Positions 20,662 to 32,608 of a stretch of 64,000 nucleotides of DNA are shown here, one piece after another. The notes below the pieces were generated by a model that saw only the letters and a list, made by a program, of their open reading frames with translations, made no database searches and was not told the origin of the DNA. The stretch is taken from NCBI RefSeq assembly GCF_013408305.1, contig NZ_JACBZS010000001.1, forward strand, positions 2,790,001 through 2,854,000. Direction: 5' to 3'. Position numbers and translations under genes: made by a program. Each line of letters opens with the position of its first letter. Positions within the stretch are counted from its first letter, which is position 1. The DNA is from Naumannella cuiyingiana. Lineage in GTDB: Bacteria; Actinomycetota; Actinomycetes; Propionibacteriales; Propionibacteriaceae.

Positions 20662-20684
20662 GGTACGCCCAGGAAGGAATGCGC

Positions 20685-21815
20685 GTGGCAGCACGCAATC
20701 GCCGCAAGGCCGGTCTCCGGCTGTTGGGAACGATGGCCCTGACCGCCGGTCTGATCGCGGGGACCGCAGTCGCGGCACCCCTGGCGAGCGCCGATCCCGA
20801 TGCGGTCGAGGCCGCGAAGAAGCGGGTCGAGGAGCTCCAGACCGAGGCCAACGCGATCGACCAGGACGCGCTGGAGGCCCAGGAGAAGCTGGACAAGGCG
20901 CGTGAGGCGCTGAAGAACCGCGAATCCGACGAGGCCGGGCAGCAGCGCAAGGTCGAGGACCTGAAGGCTCAGCTCCGGGCGCTCGCGCTGGCGCAGTACC
21001 AGGACCGCGCACTCGACCCCAGCACCCGGGTGCTGTTCAGCTCCGACGGCGACACGTTCATCAACCGGTTCGCGACCGTGCAGCACGTCACGGACAGCCA
21101 GAACGGTCTGCTGCAGGAGTTCCAGGCCCAGGAGGCGTCGCTGGCCACGATGAAGCGCGACTCCGAGGCGGATGTGAAGACCATCGCGGAGCAGGAGCGC
21201 AAGGTCTCGGATCTGCAGAAGCAGTCCAAGCAAAAGGTCGCCGACGCCGAGGCCGTGCTGAATCGGCTCACCGAGGAGGAGCGTCAGCGGCTGCAGCGCG
21301 AGGAGGAGCGCCGCCAGCAGGAAGAGGCGGCCGCGGCCAACGCCGATTCCGACAGCGATTCCGATTCCTCGTCGGGCTCGACCCGTTCGGGCTCCGGCTC
21401 GTCCGGCTCGTCGTCCAAGACCTCGTCGTCGGGCAATTCCGACCCGACCGCAGGCATCCCCGACAGCGATCGGGTGGCAAAGGTGCTCGCCACGGCCAAG
21501 GCCCAGCTCGGCAAGCCCTATGTGTACGCGGCGACCGGCCCGGACTCCTTCGACTGCTCCGGCTTCACCTCCTACGCCTTCAAGGCGGCCGGGGTCAGCC
21601 TGCCGCGCGTGTCGCGCGCGCAGGCCGGCGCCGGCAAGCGGGTCAGCCGCAGCGACCTGAAGCCGGGCGACCTCGTCTTCTACTACTCGCCGATCAGCCA
21701 CGTCGCGATCTACGTCGGCAACGGCAAGATCATCCACTCGCCCCGGCCGGGCAAGACGGTCAGCTACGCACCTGTCGACCAGATGCCGTTCAACACCGCA
21801 GCCCGCGTGCTCTGA
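20685..21815 (+). CDS. Secreted NlpC/P60 peptidoglycan hydrolase
   Basis: 376 residues from the GTG at 20685. A signal peptide (NRRKAGLRLLGTMALTAGLIAGTAVAAPLASA) is followed by a long coiled coil (about residues 35-215), a Ser/Gly/Asp-rich linker, and a C-terminal NlpC/P60 domain. Catalytic Cys is in DCSGFTSYAF, His in SHVAIYVGNG and a further polar residue in IIHSPRPG. It resembles RipA-type D,L-endopeptidases that cut stem peptides during cell separation, with the coiled coil as a regulatory arm. AGGAAGG lies 7 bp before this GTG; the ATG at 20679 is only 1 bp from it. Confidence 0.88.
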   Translation: MAARNRRKAGLRLLGTMALTAGLIAGTAVAAPLASADPDAVEAAKKRVEELQTEANAIDQDALEAQEKLDKAREALKNRESDEAGQQRKVEDLKAQLRALALAQYQDRALDPSTRVLFSSDGDTFINRFATVQHVTDSQNGLLQEFQAQEASLATMKRDSEADVKTIAEQERKVSDLQKQSKQKVADAEAVLNRLTEEERQRLQREEERRQQEEAAAANADSDSDSDSSSGSTRSGSGSSGSSSKTSSSGNSDPTAGIPDSDRVAKVLATAKAQLGKPYVYAATGPDSFDCSGFTSYAFKAAGVSLPRVSRAQAGAGKRVSRSDLKPGDLVFYYSPISHVAIYVGNGKIIHSPRPGKTVSYAPVDQMPFNTAARVL

Positions 21816-21865
21816 GCGCACGACCCACGCTGACTCCGGCGCTACGCCTGCTCGCCGCGGCCCTG

Positions 21866-22948
21866 ATGGCCGCGGCGAGCATGGTTCTTCCCGGCTGCGC
21901 CGCGCCACCGACGACCGCGCCGGGTGAGGACGATCCGCGCGTCCTGCTCGGCGATCTGGTCCGCGCGGCGGTCGATGACGACCGCGGGCTGTGGGAGAGC
22001 CGGTCCACGCCCGGCGGGGCCGCGACCACCGACCTGCTGCGCAGCAATCTGGCCCGGCTCGATCTTCGCGGACTCGCCGCCACCGGGCGGCAGCGGCCGC
22101 CCGGTCCGGGTGACCCGCGCGGTGATCGGGTGATCGAGACGACGGTGACCTGGTCGGTCGACGGCTGGTCCGTGCAGCGGGCCACGCCGCTGTGGCTGGT
22201 GGTCGAGGGCACCGGGGACGCGGCGCGACTCGCCGGAATCGGGGCCGCGACCACCGGTGCGGAGCTGCCGGTCTGGGCGCTCGAGCCCGTCGAACCTCGC
22301 GCTGCCGGTGACGTCGCGGTGCTCGCCGCCGACGACCCGGCCCCCTGGCTGGCGGCCGCCGGGCGGTCGGGTGGGGAGTTGTTGATCATTGTGCCGCGCA
22401 ATGCCGACGGCTTCGCCCGGCTGACCGGCGGGTCCGGGCGTACCGGAACTGCGGCTCTGACCCGGTCCGGATCCGATGACCGCGGAGAGATCATCGTCAA
22501 CCCTGCGGTCGGCCGGCTGACCCCCGAAGGCCGGGGGGTGCTGATCGCGCACGAAGCGGTGCACGTGGAGACCGCCAGTTGGGCGACGGATGCGCCGCTG
22601 TGGGTCGAGGAGGGGTACGCCGAGTGGCGCGCTCAGCAGGCCTGGCCCGAGGCCGTCGGCGAGATGGACGCGATCCTGGCCGACGGATTGCGCGGGCGGG
22701 TGCCGAGCGGAGTGCCGACCGACGCCGAGTTCGGCTCGGGCGGCACCGGATACGGCCGGGCCCTGCTTGCCTGGCGGGTGATCGCCGGCGGGGGGCCCGA
22801 AGCGGTCCCACGGGCGGAGCGGGCGTATGCCGAGCTGGCCGCCGGCGAGCCGCCGGAGCGAGTGCTGACCGGCCTCGGACTGTCCGAGCGCGAGCTGGCC
22901 GCGGAGATCGACCGGCGGATCGCGGAGCTGCGCGGCGGCGCCCGGTGA
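21866..22948 (+). CDS. Putative lipoprotein zinc metalloprotease (HExxH)
   Basis: 360 residues. A lipobox (LPGC) lies at residues 8-11, so the mature protein would be lipid-anchored. The C-terminal half contains IAHEAVHVET (HExxH near residue 229) and a downstream Glu in EEGYAEW, the layout of gluzincin-like metallopeptidases. No ATG, GTG or TTG lies further upstream, although a leader with a positive charge (TPALRLLAAAL) could be gained from a non-standard CTG; the true start is unsure. It sits between the NlpC gene and a glycosyltransferase, whose GTG overlaps its stop, so a cell-envelope role is likely. Confidence 0.68.
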   Translation: MAAASMVLPGCAAPPTTAPGEDDPRVLLGDLVRAAVDDDRGLWESRSTPGGAATTDLLRSNLARLDLRGLAATGRQRPPGPGDPRGDRVIETTVTWSVDGWSVQRATPLWLVVEGTGDAARLAGIGAATTGAELPVWALEPVEPRAAGDVAVLAADDPAPWLAAAGRSGGELLIIVPRNADGFARLTGGSGRTGTAALTRSGSDDRGEIIVNPAVGRLTPEGRGVLIAHEAVHVETASWATDAPLWVEEGYAEWRAQQAWPEAVGEMDAILADGLRGRVPSGVPTDAEFGSGGTGYGRALLAWRVIAGGGPEAVPRAERAYAELAAGEPPERVLTGLGLSERELAAEIDRRIAELRGGAR

Positions 22949-24045
22949 CCACGCTGGTGATCACCAACGATTTCGGTCCGCGGATCGGCGGGATTGAGAC
23001 CTTCAATGCCGCGGTGTGCGACTGGCTGGGCGAGGTGATCGTGCTGACGGCGCGGCAGCCGGGCAGCGCGGCCCACGACGCCGAGCTGGCGTACCCCGTC
23101 GAACGCATACCCGGTCCGCGGTTGTCCGGCGGGGGGCGGTGCCGGCAGCCGACCCTGCTGCCCGGTCGCGCGGTGGCCGGGGCCGCCGCCGAACTGATCC
23201 GGCGGCGGGCAATCGAGCGCGTGGTGATCAGTGCCGCCGCACCCCTCGGGTTACTGGCGCCCGCGCTCCGGCGGGCCGGTGCACGGCGGATCGTCGCATT
23301 GAGCCACGGGCACGAGGCGTGGTGGGCGCGGCTGCCCGGCACCCGCCACGCGCTGCGCCGGATCGTCGCCGGGGTGGACGCGTTCGGGGTGATCAGTTCC
23401 TGGACCCGCGAGGCGATCGCCGCGGTGCTGCCGCCGGCCGGGCGGGCAAAGGTGATCATGGTGCCCCCGCCGGTTGCACCGGAGTTCTTCGCGATCGACC
23501 GCCGGCCGGCGACGACGGTGCGCTGCCTGGCGGCCGGCAGATTCGTGGCTCAGAAGGGCTTCGGGACGCTGCTCGATGCGTGGCGGCTGCTCGGTGATCA
23601 TGCTCCGCCGCTGACGATCGCGGGGTCGGGCCCGCTGGATCATCGGCTGCGGCGGCGCGCGGGGGAGCGGGTGGCCTTCGCCGGTGCGGTGGACCGGGGA
23701 CGGATGCCGGCCCTGCTGGCCGAGCATGATCTTTTCCTGGCTCCGGTACGCCGTGCCGCCGCCGGGCTGGTGCAGGAGGGGTTCGGCCTCGCGCTCGCGG
23801 AGGCGGCCGCGGCAGGCATGGCGGTGATCGGCACACGCACGGGGGGCGTACCCGACATCGTCGAACACGGGCGCACGGGCTGGCTGGTCGAACCGGGCGA
23901 CCCCCGCGCGCTGGCGCGGATGATCCCCGAGGTCTGCTCCGCGCCGGACGCATTGATCGCCGCGGGGCATCGGGGCAGGACGCATGCCCGCAGGTTCGAC
24001 GGCGCCGCCCAACGGCAGGAGCTGTTCGGCGCGCTGGCCGGTTGA
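22945..24045 (+). CDS. GT4-family glycosyltransferase, PimB-like
   Basis: 366 residues with GT-B layout. The N-terminal glycine-rich loop is FGPRIGGIETF, and the C-terminal donor site has GRFVAQKGFGTLLDAW and the E-x7-E-type motif in EGFGLALAEAAAAGMAVIGT. The pattern fits GDP-mannose-using enzymes such as the mannosyltransferase PimB, and the gene order (NlpC/P60 gene nearby, PlsC genes further on) parallels mycobacteria. The acceptor, perhaps phosphatidylinositol mannoside, is inference. The GTG overlaps the upstream stop (GTGA). Confidence 0.82.
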   Translation: MTTLVITNDFGPRIGGIETFNAAVCDWLGEVIVLTARQPGSAAHDAELAYPVERIPGPRLSGGGRCRQPTLLPGRAVAGAAAELIRRRAIERVVISAAAPLGLLAPALRRAGARRIVALSHGHEAWWARLPGTRHALRRIVAGVDAFGVISSWTREAIAAVLPPAGRAKVIMVPPPVAPEFFAIDRRPATTVRCLAAGRFVAQKGFGTLLDAWRLLGDHAPPLTIAGSGPLDHRLRRRAGERVAFAGAVDRGRMPALLAEHDLFLAPVRRAAAGLVQEGFGLALAEAAAAGMAVIGTRTGGVPDIVEHGRTGWLVEPGDPRALARMIPEVCSAPDALIAAGHRGRTHARRFDGAAQRQELFGALAG

Positions 24046-24061
24046 TCACCGGCCCGGTCGA

Positions 24062-24877
24062 TCAATCCGCGAACCGCATGTCCGCGGCCTGTTCGCGGTA
24101 GGCCGCCAGCGTCTCCAGGTCGCGGCCCATCGCCGCCTCGATCCGACTGAGCGCCTCGGGCCCGAGCGGCACGCGCAGCGGCGCGGGATCGGTGCGGGTG
24201 AGCCCGACGATGAACTCGGCCGCCCGCGCGGGATCGTTGGGCTGGCGGCCGTCCTGGTCGGTGAACCGCTCCCGCAACCGCCCGGCGGGGGTGTCGGCGT
24301 AGTCGGGGATCGGGGTCGTGTACGCCATCGAGCGCCCGGCGAACTCGGTGCGGAAGGGGCCGGGCTCGATGATCGTGACCCGGATGCCCCACGGCGCCAC
24401 CTCCCCGGCCAGCGCCTCCGACATGCCCTCCAGAGCGAACTTCGACGTCGCATAGGCCGCGTGCCCCGGGTTGGCGACGCGCCCACCCACCGAGGACATC
24501 GCGAAGATGTGCCCCGATCGTTGCCGGCGCATCGCCGGCAGGACCGCGCGGGTCGTCCGCAGCGCGCCCAGCAGGTTCACCTCCAACAGGTCGCGCAGCT
24601 CGTCGTCGGTGCACTCCTCGAGCGCGCCGATCAGCCCGCGGCCGGCGTTGTTGACGAGCACGTCGATCCGCCCGTGCCGGTGCAGCGCCGCGCGCACCGC
24701 CTTGTCCACCGACGACGCGTCGGTGACGTCCAGGGTCAGCGGTTCGTCGAAGTCGCGCAGCGAGGACACGTCGCGCGCGGTCGCCACCACCAGATCCCCC
24801 GCCGCGCGTGCGGCCTCGGCGATCGCGCGCCCGAAGCCGGCGTTCGCCCCGGTGATCAACCACACCTGCTGTGTCAT
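24062..24877 (-). CDS. Short-chain dehydrogenase/reductase
   Basis: 271 residues of a classical SDR. It has the NAD(P) turn TGANAGFGRAI, NNAG (VLVNNAGRG), catalytic Ser (SSVGG) and YATSK (Y-x3-K). The substrate is unknown. AAGGAG 5 bp before the ATG sets the start. It is divergent from a MarR regulator across two matching palindromes, so it is probably that regulator's target. Confidence 0.87.
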   Translation of the reverse strand: MTQQVWLITGANAGFGRAIAEAARAAGDLVVATARDVSSLRDFDEPLTLDVTDASSVDKAVRAALHRHGRIDVLVNNAGRGLIGALEECTDDELRDLLEVNLLGALRTTRAVLPAMRRQRSGHIFAMSSVGGRVANPGHAAYATSKFALEGMSEALAGEVAPWGIRVTIIEPGPFRTEFAGRSMAYTTPIPDYADTPAGRLRERFTDQDGRQPNDPARAAEFIVGLTRTDPAPLRVPLGPEALSRIEAAMGRDLETLAAYREQAADMRFAD

Positions 24878-24936
24878 GCGTTCTCCTTGTTGCCTGATCG
24901 AGTTCGTTCCTTGATCGAACTCCGCCCGACAATTAA

Positions 24937-24972
24937 CCTTGACTATCAAGGCAATCTATCTTGAGCATCAAG
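24937..24972. promoter_or_regulatory. Paired MarR operators
   Basis: Two palindromes of the form CTTGA-N3-TCAAG: CCTTGACTATCAAGG at 24937-24951 and CTTGAGCATCAAG at 24960-24972. Their centres are 22 bp apart, on the same DNA face. They lie just before the MarR gene start and upstream of the SDR gene. A further inverted pair GAGTTCG (24900) / CGAACTC (24916) lies nearer the SDR gene. Confidence 0.7.
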
Positions 24973-24983
24973 GGAGATCAACC

Positions 24984-25523
24984 ATGAGTTCGGCCGAACC
25001 GGATTCGGTGGACCGCGAGCTCGACGAGTGGCTCGCCGAGATGCCCGAGGTGGCGCCGCAGGTGGAGGCGGCTCGGCAACGGATCGGCCGGCTGTCGCGC
25101 CTGTTCGGGCGCACCGTGGAGCTGGTCGCTCGCGAGGCCGGGCTGAGCGTCGGCGACCTCGAGGCGTTGTCGGCCATCGTCCGCTCCGGCGGCACGATCA
25201 CGCCGACGGCCCTGGGGTCGGCGCTCGGGCTCACCTCGGGCACGGTCAGCACGCGGATCGCCCGGCTGAGCGCCGAGGGCTTTGTCGCCCTGGCCGGCGC
25301 CGCGGGCGACGGTCGCAGCCGGCCGATCGTGATCACCGCGGTCGGGCGGCGCCGCTGGCGCACTGCCACCGCGGCCCGGGTACGCGTGGAGGCGGATCTG
25401 TTCGACGCGCTGGATGCCGAGGAGTGCCGCACCCTGAACGACCTGCTCCGCACGCTACTCGCCCGCTACGAGTCCGATCTGGGCGAGGCCGAGCGCCACG
25501 ACATCGTCCGCCCCGGCCGCTGA
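24984..25523 (+). CDS. MarR-family transcriptional regulator
   Basis: 179 residues. The winged helix-turn-helix is ITPTALGSALGLTSGTVSTRIARLSAEGFVAL with the wing GAAGDGRSRPIVITAVG. An extended N-terminus (about 40 residues) precedes the dimer helix. AGGGAGA 6 bp before the ATG fixes the start, which lies just downstream of two palindromes, consistent with self-repression and control of the divergent SDR gene. It converges on an esterase gene 19 bp away. Confidence 0.85.
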   Translation: MSSAEPDSVDRELDEWLAEMPEVAPQVEAARQRIGRLSRLFGRTVELVAREAGLSVGDLEALSAIVRSGGTITPTALGSALGLTSGTVSTRIARLSAEGFVALAGAAGDGRSRPIVITAVGRRRWRTATAARVRVEADLFDALDAEECRTLNDLLRTLLARYESDLGEAERHDIVRPGR

Positions 25524-25542
25524 CCGGCCGGGCGCGGTGGTT

Positions 25543-26328
25543 TCAGCCGGCGTGCCGGCGGATGAAGTCGGCGGACTCGGTGAAGATCGTCTCGGCGTCG
25601 TGGTCCAGCGTCGCGACGTGCCAGCTGCGGTGCAGCACCCGTTCGGTCGCCTCGGGTGAGGAAATCTTCTGCATGATCATCCGCGCCGAGCTCGGATCGA
25701 CGACATGGTCGGTACGCGAGCGGAACAGCAGCACCGGCTGGTCGACCAGCGGCAGGTCGGCGCGGACCACCCGCCACAGCCGCATCATCGCGGCGACCCC
25801 GTTCAGGGGGGTCCGCGAGTAGGCGTTCTCGTCCTGCCCCGGCATCGCGATGTCGTTGGCGATCCCGGGCATCGATGCCAGCACCCGCCGCAGCAGCGGC
25901 AGGGCCAGCAGCCGACGGTCGGCCGAGCGTACCGCGGGATTCACCAGCACCAGCCCGCCGATCTCCGAACCGCGCAACTGAGCCAGCCGCAGCGCGAGCG
26001 CGCCGCCCATCGACAGGCCCGCCACGAACAGGGTGCGGGTGCGGGCGGCGAGCTCGGTGGCGGCCTCGTCGACCGCGGCGTACCACCGCGTCCACGGCAC
26101 CGTGTTCAGGTCCTGCCAGGTCGTCCCGTGCCCGGGCAGCAGCGGGACCGAGGTGGCGAAACCCTCGGCGCGCAGGTGCTCGGCCCACGGCTCCATCGAC
26201 GTCGGCGACCCGGTGAAGCCGTGGCACAACACGACCCCGACCGGCCTGTCGTCGGCGGCATCGTCGGGCATCGAGGTCTGGGTGGAGACCGACGACTCCG
26301 GCGACAACAGGGCATTCACACGCCGCAT
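25543..26328 (-). CDS. Alpha/beta hydrolase, carboxylesterase/monoacylglycerol lipase type
   Basis: 261 residues. Triad: nucleophile in GLSMGG (near residue 105), Asp in SRTDHVVDP and His in SWHVATLDHDAE. The oxyanion loop is CHGFTGSP. The form matches Est30-like carboxylesterases and bacterial monoglyceride lipases. Its neighbour on the divergent side is a PlsC acyltransferase, so a role in acyl-glycerol turnover is plausible but inferred. Confidence 0.86.
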   Translation of the reverse strand: MRRVNALLSPESSVSTQTSMPDDAADDRPVGVVLCHGFTGSPTSMEPWAEHLRAEGFATSVPLLPGHGTTWQDLNTVPWTRWYAAVDEAATELAARTRTLFVAGLSMGGALALRLAQLRGSEIGGLVLVNPAVRSADRRLLALPLLRRVLASMPGIANDIAMPGQDENAYSRTPLNGVAAMMRLWRVVRADLPLVDQPVLLFRSRTDHVVDPSSARMIMQKISSPEATERVLHRSWHVATLDHDAETIFTESADFIRRHAG

Positions 26329-26369
26329 GCTAGCCAGCGCGGACCGCTCGCGGCGGCAAGCGCGCGGGG

Positions 26370-26375
26370 TAGCAT
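26370..26375 (+). promoter_or_regulatory. -10 hexamer of the plsC pair
   Basis: TAGCAT ends 6 bp before the GTG at 26382; no Shine-Dalgarno sequence, so leaderless. Confidence 0.5.
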
Positions 26376-26381
26376 GCCGCC

Positions 26382-29358
<2,977 letters not shown>

Positions 29359-29595
29359 GCCATCCTGTTGTCGTGGGCACTGCGTGCACCTCGTGATCGG
29401 CTGTGGCGCCGTGATCAAGAGCACGCATGGAGTTGGTCTTGTTTTTGTGTGCCCCGCTTCTTCTCGGGATCTGGAGCTTCGGAGAAATTGCGATCGGCGC
29501 GTCGTGATTCTCGGCTAGGCTTTCTTCTGAAGCGGATGCCCCCGAGTCGTAACCCGCACCGCTTCCGTCGCGAGGATTCGAGGAGGGGTGTCCAG

Positions 29596-30102
29596 ATGGA
29601 TCCGATGAGCGTCTGGAGAGGGGGCGCATGGTCGAAAATTTTCCCGGCTGTTTCGGTGACTTGCGTTATCGTGGGCGGGGTTGCGTCAATGTGGATAGCG
29701 AGAGTGTCCGTGATGGGCGCGGTGCTCTTTTCATCGACCGCGCTGGTGCTGGCATTGTTGTGTGTGATGTTTTTCAAGGTTGACCTTCGCATTGATCGCG
29801 AGAAATTGCGGATTGGCTTTTCCACGCCACGGTTTCCGAGGCTCGAGATTCCTCGTGCCGAGATCTTGTCGGCTCGTGTTGTTCGCGTGGCGCCAATGCA
29901 GCATGGGGGCTGGGGCTACCGGGGTAGCTTGCGGTTCTTTCGCAAGGCCGCGGTGGTTGTGCGGGCCGGGGAGGGCGTGGCGTTCGCGCTCACCGAGGGG
30001 CGGGTACTGACGGTGACCGTCGATGATGCGGCCGGATGCGTACGGTGGCTCGCCGATGACGAGATGAGAGACGATTCGGGCCGCGAGGAGGCGACGAACT
30101 AG
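29596..30102 (+). CDS. Membrane protein with PH-like C-terminal domain
   Basis: 168 residues, family not certain. Two hydrophobic helices near residues 13-35 and 38-60 (FPAVSVTCVIVGGVASMWIA, GAVLFSSTALVLALLCVMFF) are followed by a beta-rich part (LRIDREKLRIGFSTPRF, IPRAEILSARVVRV, GGWGYRGSLRFF, GEGVAFALTEGRVLTVTVDD) that resembles bacterial PH-domain membrane proteins. AGGAGGGG 7 bp before the ATG supports the start. The 5' part and its upstream region are clearly less GC-rich than the flanks. Confidence 0.6.
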   Translation: MDPMSVWRGGAWSKIFPAVSVTCVIVGGVASMWIARVSVMGAVLFSSTALVLALLCVMFFKVDLRIDREKLRIGFSTPRFPRLEIPRAEILSARVVRVAPMQHGGWGYRGSLRFFRKAAVVVRAGEGVAFALTEGRVLTVTVDDAAGCVRWLADDEMRDDSGREEATN

Positions 30103-30105
30103 GCT
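30100..30105 (+). promoter_or_regulatory. -10 hexamer of aroG
   Basis: TAGGCT ends 7 bp before the ATG at 30113. It overlaps the stop codon of the preceding gene. Confidence 0.5.
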
Positions 30106-30112
30106 GTTGCCC

Positions 30113-31528
30113 ATGCCCGAAGCCTTTCCGTCGCTGGCCGACCTGCATGCGCGCAACCCGTTGCACCAGGCGGCCTATCCCGACGCCTCGGCCGTGACCG
30201 AGGTCGTCAAGGAGCTGGAGCAGCGGCCGCCGCTGGTGTTCGCCGGCGAGTGCGACGACCTGCGCGGCAAGCTGGCCCAGGTCGCGCGGCGCGAGGGCTT
30301 CGTGCTGCAGGGCGGCGACTGCGCCGAGACCTTCGCCGGCGTCACCGCCGCCAACATCCAGGGCAAGCTGCGGGTGCTGTTGGCGATGGCCGTGGTGTTG
30401 ACCTACGCCGCCCAGGTGCCGGTGGTCAAGATCGGCCGGTTGGCGGGGCAGTACGCCAAGCCGCGCTCCAAGGACACCGAGACCCGCGGCGGCGTGACGC
30501 TGCCGGTCTACAAGGGCGACGCGGTGAACGGCTTCGCGTTCACCCCCGAGGCGCGGACCCCGGACCCGCGCCGGCTGCTGGAGGTCTACAACGCCTCGGC
30601 CGCCACCTTGAACCTGACCCGCGCCTTCGTCACCGGCGGCTTCGCCCACCTCGCGCAAGTGCATTCCTGGAACGCCGACTGGGTGAAGAGCTCGCCCGTC
30701 GGCAAGCAGTGGGAGCAACTGGCCGACGAGATCGACCGCGCGCTGGCGTTCATGGTCGCCTGCGGGCTGGACGACGACGCCATGCGCAGCGTCGACCTGT
30801 TCGCCTCCCACGAGGCGCTGCTGTTGGAGTACGAGCACGCGCTGACCCGGGTCGACTCGCGTACCCAGCGCCCCTACAACGTGTCCGGCCACTTCGTCTG
30901 GATCGGCGAGCGGACCCGGCAGCTCGACGGCGCGCACGTCGAGATGCTGCGCCACGTCCGCAACCCGATCGGCATCAAGCTCGGCCCGACCACGACCGCC
31001 GCGGATGCGCTGGCGCTGGCCGACCGGCTCGATCCCGATCACGAGCCCGGCCGAATCAGCTTCATCACCCGGATGGGCGCGAAGAAGATCCGCGACCTGC
31101 TGCCGGACGTGATCGAAGGCGTGAGCGCGAGCGGCCGCGAAGTGGTGTGGATCTGCGATCCCATGCACGGCAACACCTTCGAGGCGGCCAACGGCTACAA
31201 GACCCGCGCCTTCGGCGACGTGATGGACGAGGTCAACGGCTTCTTCGACGTCCATGATCAACTCGGCACCTGGCCCGGCGGCATCCATGTCGAGCTGACC
31301 GGAGACGACGTCACCGAGTGTGTCGGCGGCGCCGATGATCTTGCCGAGGGCGATCTCGGCAATCGGTACGAGTCGTTGTGCGACCCGCGGCTGAATCGCA
31401 ACCAGTCCCTGGAGCTGGCCTTCCTGGTCTCCCAGCGGCTCACCGACGGCCGGGTCCGGCGCGGGCTGCGCGACCTCGAACAGTCGGGCAACGAGCTCGC
31501 CCCCGCGCGGGCCGACCTGCCCGCGTGA
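30113..31528 (+). CDS. aroG: Type II DAHP synthase
   Basis: 471 residues. It condenses phosphoenolpyruvate and erythrose 4-phosphate in the first step of aromatic synthesis. Class II motifs are present: LQGGDCAETFAG (metal Cys), KIGRLAGQYAKPRS, GHFVWIGERTRQLDGAHVE, GIKLGPTT, ITRMGAKKIRDLLP and CDPMHGNTFE. It is the plant-like type used by actinobacteria. The ATG at 30113 is preceded by a TAGGCT at leaderless distance; an in-frame TTG lies 6 bp earlier. Confidence 0.95.
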   Translation: MPEAFPSLADLHARNPLHQAAYPDASAVTEVVKELEQRPPLVFAGECDDLRGKLAQVARREGFVLQGGDCAETFAGVTAANIQGKLRVLLAMAVVLTYAAQVPVVKIGRLAGQYAKPRSKDTETRGGVTLPVYKGDAVNGFAFTPEARTPDPRRLLEVYNASAATLNLTRAFVTGGFAHLAQVHSWNADWVKSSPVGKQWEQLADEIDRALAFMVACGLDDDAMRSVDLFASHEALLLEYEHALTRVDSRTQRPYNVSGHFVWIGERTRQLDGAHVEMLRHVRNPIGIKLGPTTTAADALALADRLDPDHEPGRISFITRMGAKKIRDLLPDVIEGVSASGREVVWICDPMHGNTFEAANGYKTRAFGDVMDEVNGFFDVHDQLGTWPGGIHVELTGDDVTECVGGADDLAEGDLGNRYESLCDPRLNRNQSLELAFLVSQRLTDGRVRRGLRDLEQSGNELAPARADLPA

Positions 31529-31542
31529 GCGCGGGAGAGACG

Positions 31543-32571
31543 ATGAGTCCGGTCGACCTGCGCTCGGACACCCTGACCCGGCCGAGTCCCGGGATGATCG
31601 CGGCCATGGCGTCGGCCGAGGTCGGCGACGACGTCTACGGCGAGGATCCGACGCTGAACGCCCTGGAGGAGCGGGTCGCGGACCTGTTCGGGCACGAGGC
31701 GGCGCTGTTCTGCCCGACCGGTTCGATGACCAACATGCTCGGCGTCGCCGCGCTCGTGCCGCGCGGCATGGAGGTCCTGTGCGACGCCCGGGCGCACATC
31801 GCGCGGGCCGAGCTCGGCGGGCACGCCGCCTGGTTCGGGGTGACCATGCGGACCTGGTTCACGCCGGACGGTACGCCACCCGCCGACGTGCTCGCGGAGC
31901 TGGCCAGCCCCGACGCGGGCCCCTATCTGGTCTCGACCGCGGCCATCGCCCTGGAGAACACCCACAACTTCTCCGGCGGCCGGATCCAGCCGCTGGCCGA
32001 GCTGGTCCGGGTACGCAGGTTCTGCGAACCCCTGGGCATCGCCACCCATCTGGACGGGGCCAGGCTGTGGAACGCGCACGCGGCGACCGGCGTACCGCTG
32101 GCCGACTACGGTGCGCTCTTCGACACGGTCAGCGTGTGTTTCTCCAAGGGGCTGGGGGCGCCGGTCGGCTCCGTGCTGGTCTCCTCGGCCGACCGGATCG
32201 CCGAGGCCAGGGTGCTCCGCAAGCGGCTGGGCGGCGGGATGCGCCAGGCCGGGGTGCTGGCGGCCGCGTGCGACTACGCGCTCGATCACGAGCTGCCCCG
32301 GCTGGCCGAGGACCACGAGTCGGCGCGGCGGTTCGCCGCGGCGATCGCCGAGCGGGCACCGCAGGCGGTCGACCTGGCCACCGTGCAGACCAATCTGGTC
32401 CGGATCGACACCGGCGAGCGCAAGGCCGGCGAACTCGCCGAGCGCGCCCGCGACGCCGGCGTCCTGATCAGCGCGATGGGTCCGTCCGTGCTGCGCGCCG
32501 TCACCCACCGCGACGTGTCCGCCGCCGACTGCGAACGCGCCGGGCGACTGGTCGGCGACCTGCTCGCCTGA
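31543..32571 (+). CDS. ltaE: Low-specificity L-threonine aldolase
   Basis: 342 residues of the PLP fold-type I aldolase family. It splits threonine (and allo-threonine) into glycine and acetaldehyde. Key parts: DLRSDTLTRPSPGM N-terminus, PTGSMTNMLG cofactor loop, THLDGARLWN, and the PLP Lys in VCFSKGLGAPVGS. GGGAGAG lies a few bases before the ATG at 31543; an earlier GTG at 31525 overlaps the aroG stop and is possible. Likely co-transcribed with aroG. Confidence 0.9.
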   Translation: MSPVDLRSDTLTRPSPGMIAAMASAEVGDDVYGEDPTLNALEERVADLFGHEAALFCPTGSMTNMLGVAALVPRGMEVLCDARAHIARAELGGHAAWFGVTMRTWFTPDGTPPADVLAELASPDAGPYLVSTAAIALENTHNFSGGRIQPLAELVRVRRFCEPLGIATHLDGARLWNAHAATGVPLADYGALFDTVSVCFSKGLGAPVGSVLVSSADRIAEARVLRKRLGGGMRQAGVLAAACDYALDHELPRLAEDHESARRFAAAIAERAPQAVDLATVQTNLVRIDTGERKAGELAERARDAGVLISAMGPSVLRAVTHRDVSAADCERAGRLVGDLLA

Positions 32572-32595
32572 GCCCGGGTGGCCCGCAGGCCCGGG

Positions 32596-32601
32596 TAACT
32601 T
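32596..32601 (+). promoter_or_regulatory. -10 hexamer of the MBL-fold gene
   Basis: TAACTT ends 7 bp before the ATG at 32609; leaderless arrangement. Confidence 0.45.
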
Positions 32602-32608
32602 GGTGGGC

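Noticed and set aside
20451-20684. Cyclic di-AMP (ydaO-type) riboswitch before the NlpC/P60 gene
   Set aside because: Such riboswitches are common before these genes in actinobacteria, but I could not match the conserved paired regions; only one short hairpin is visible.
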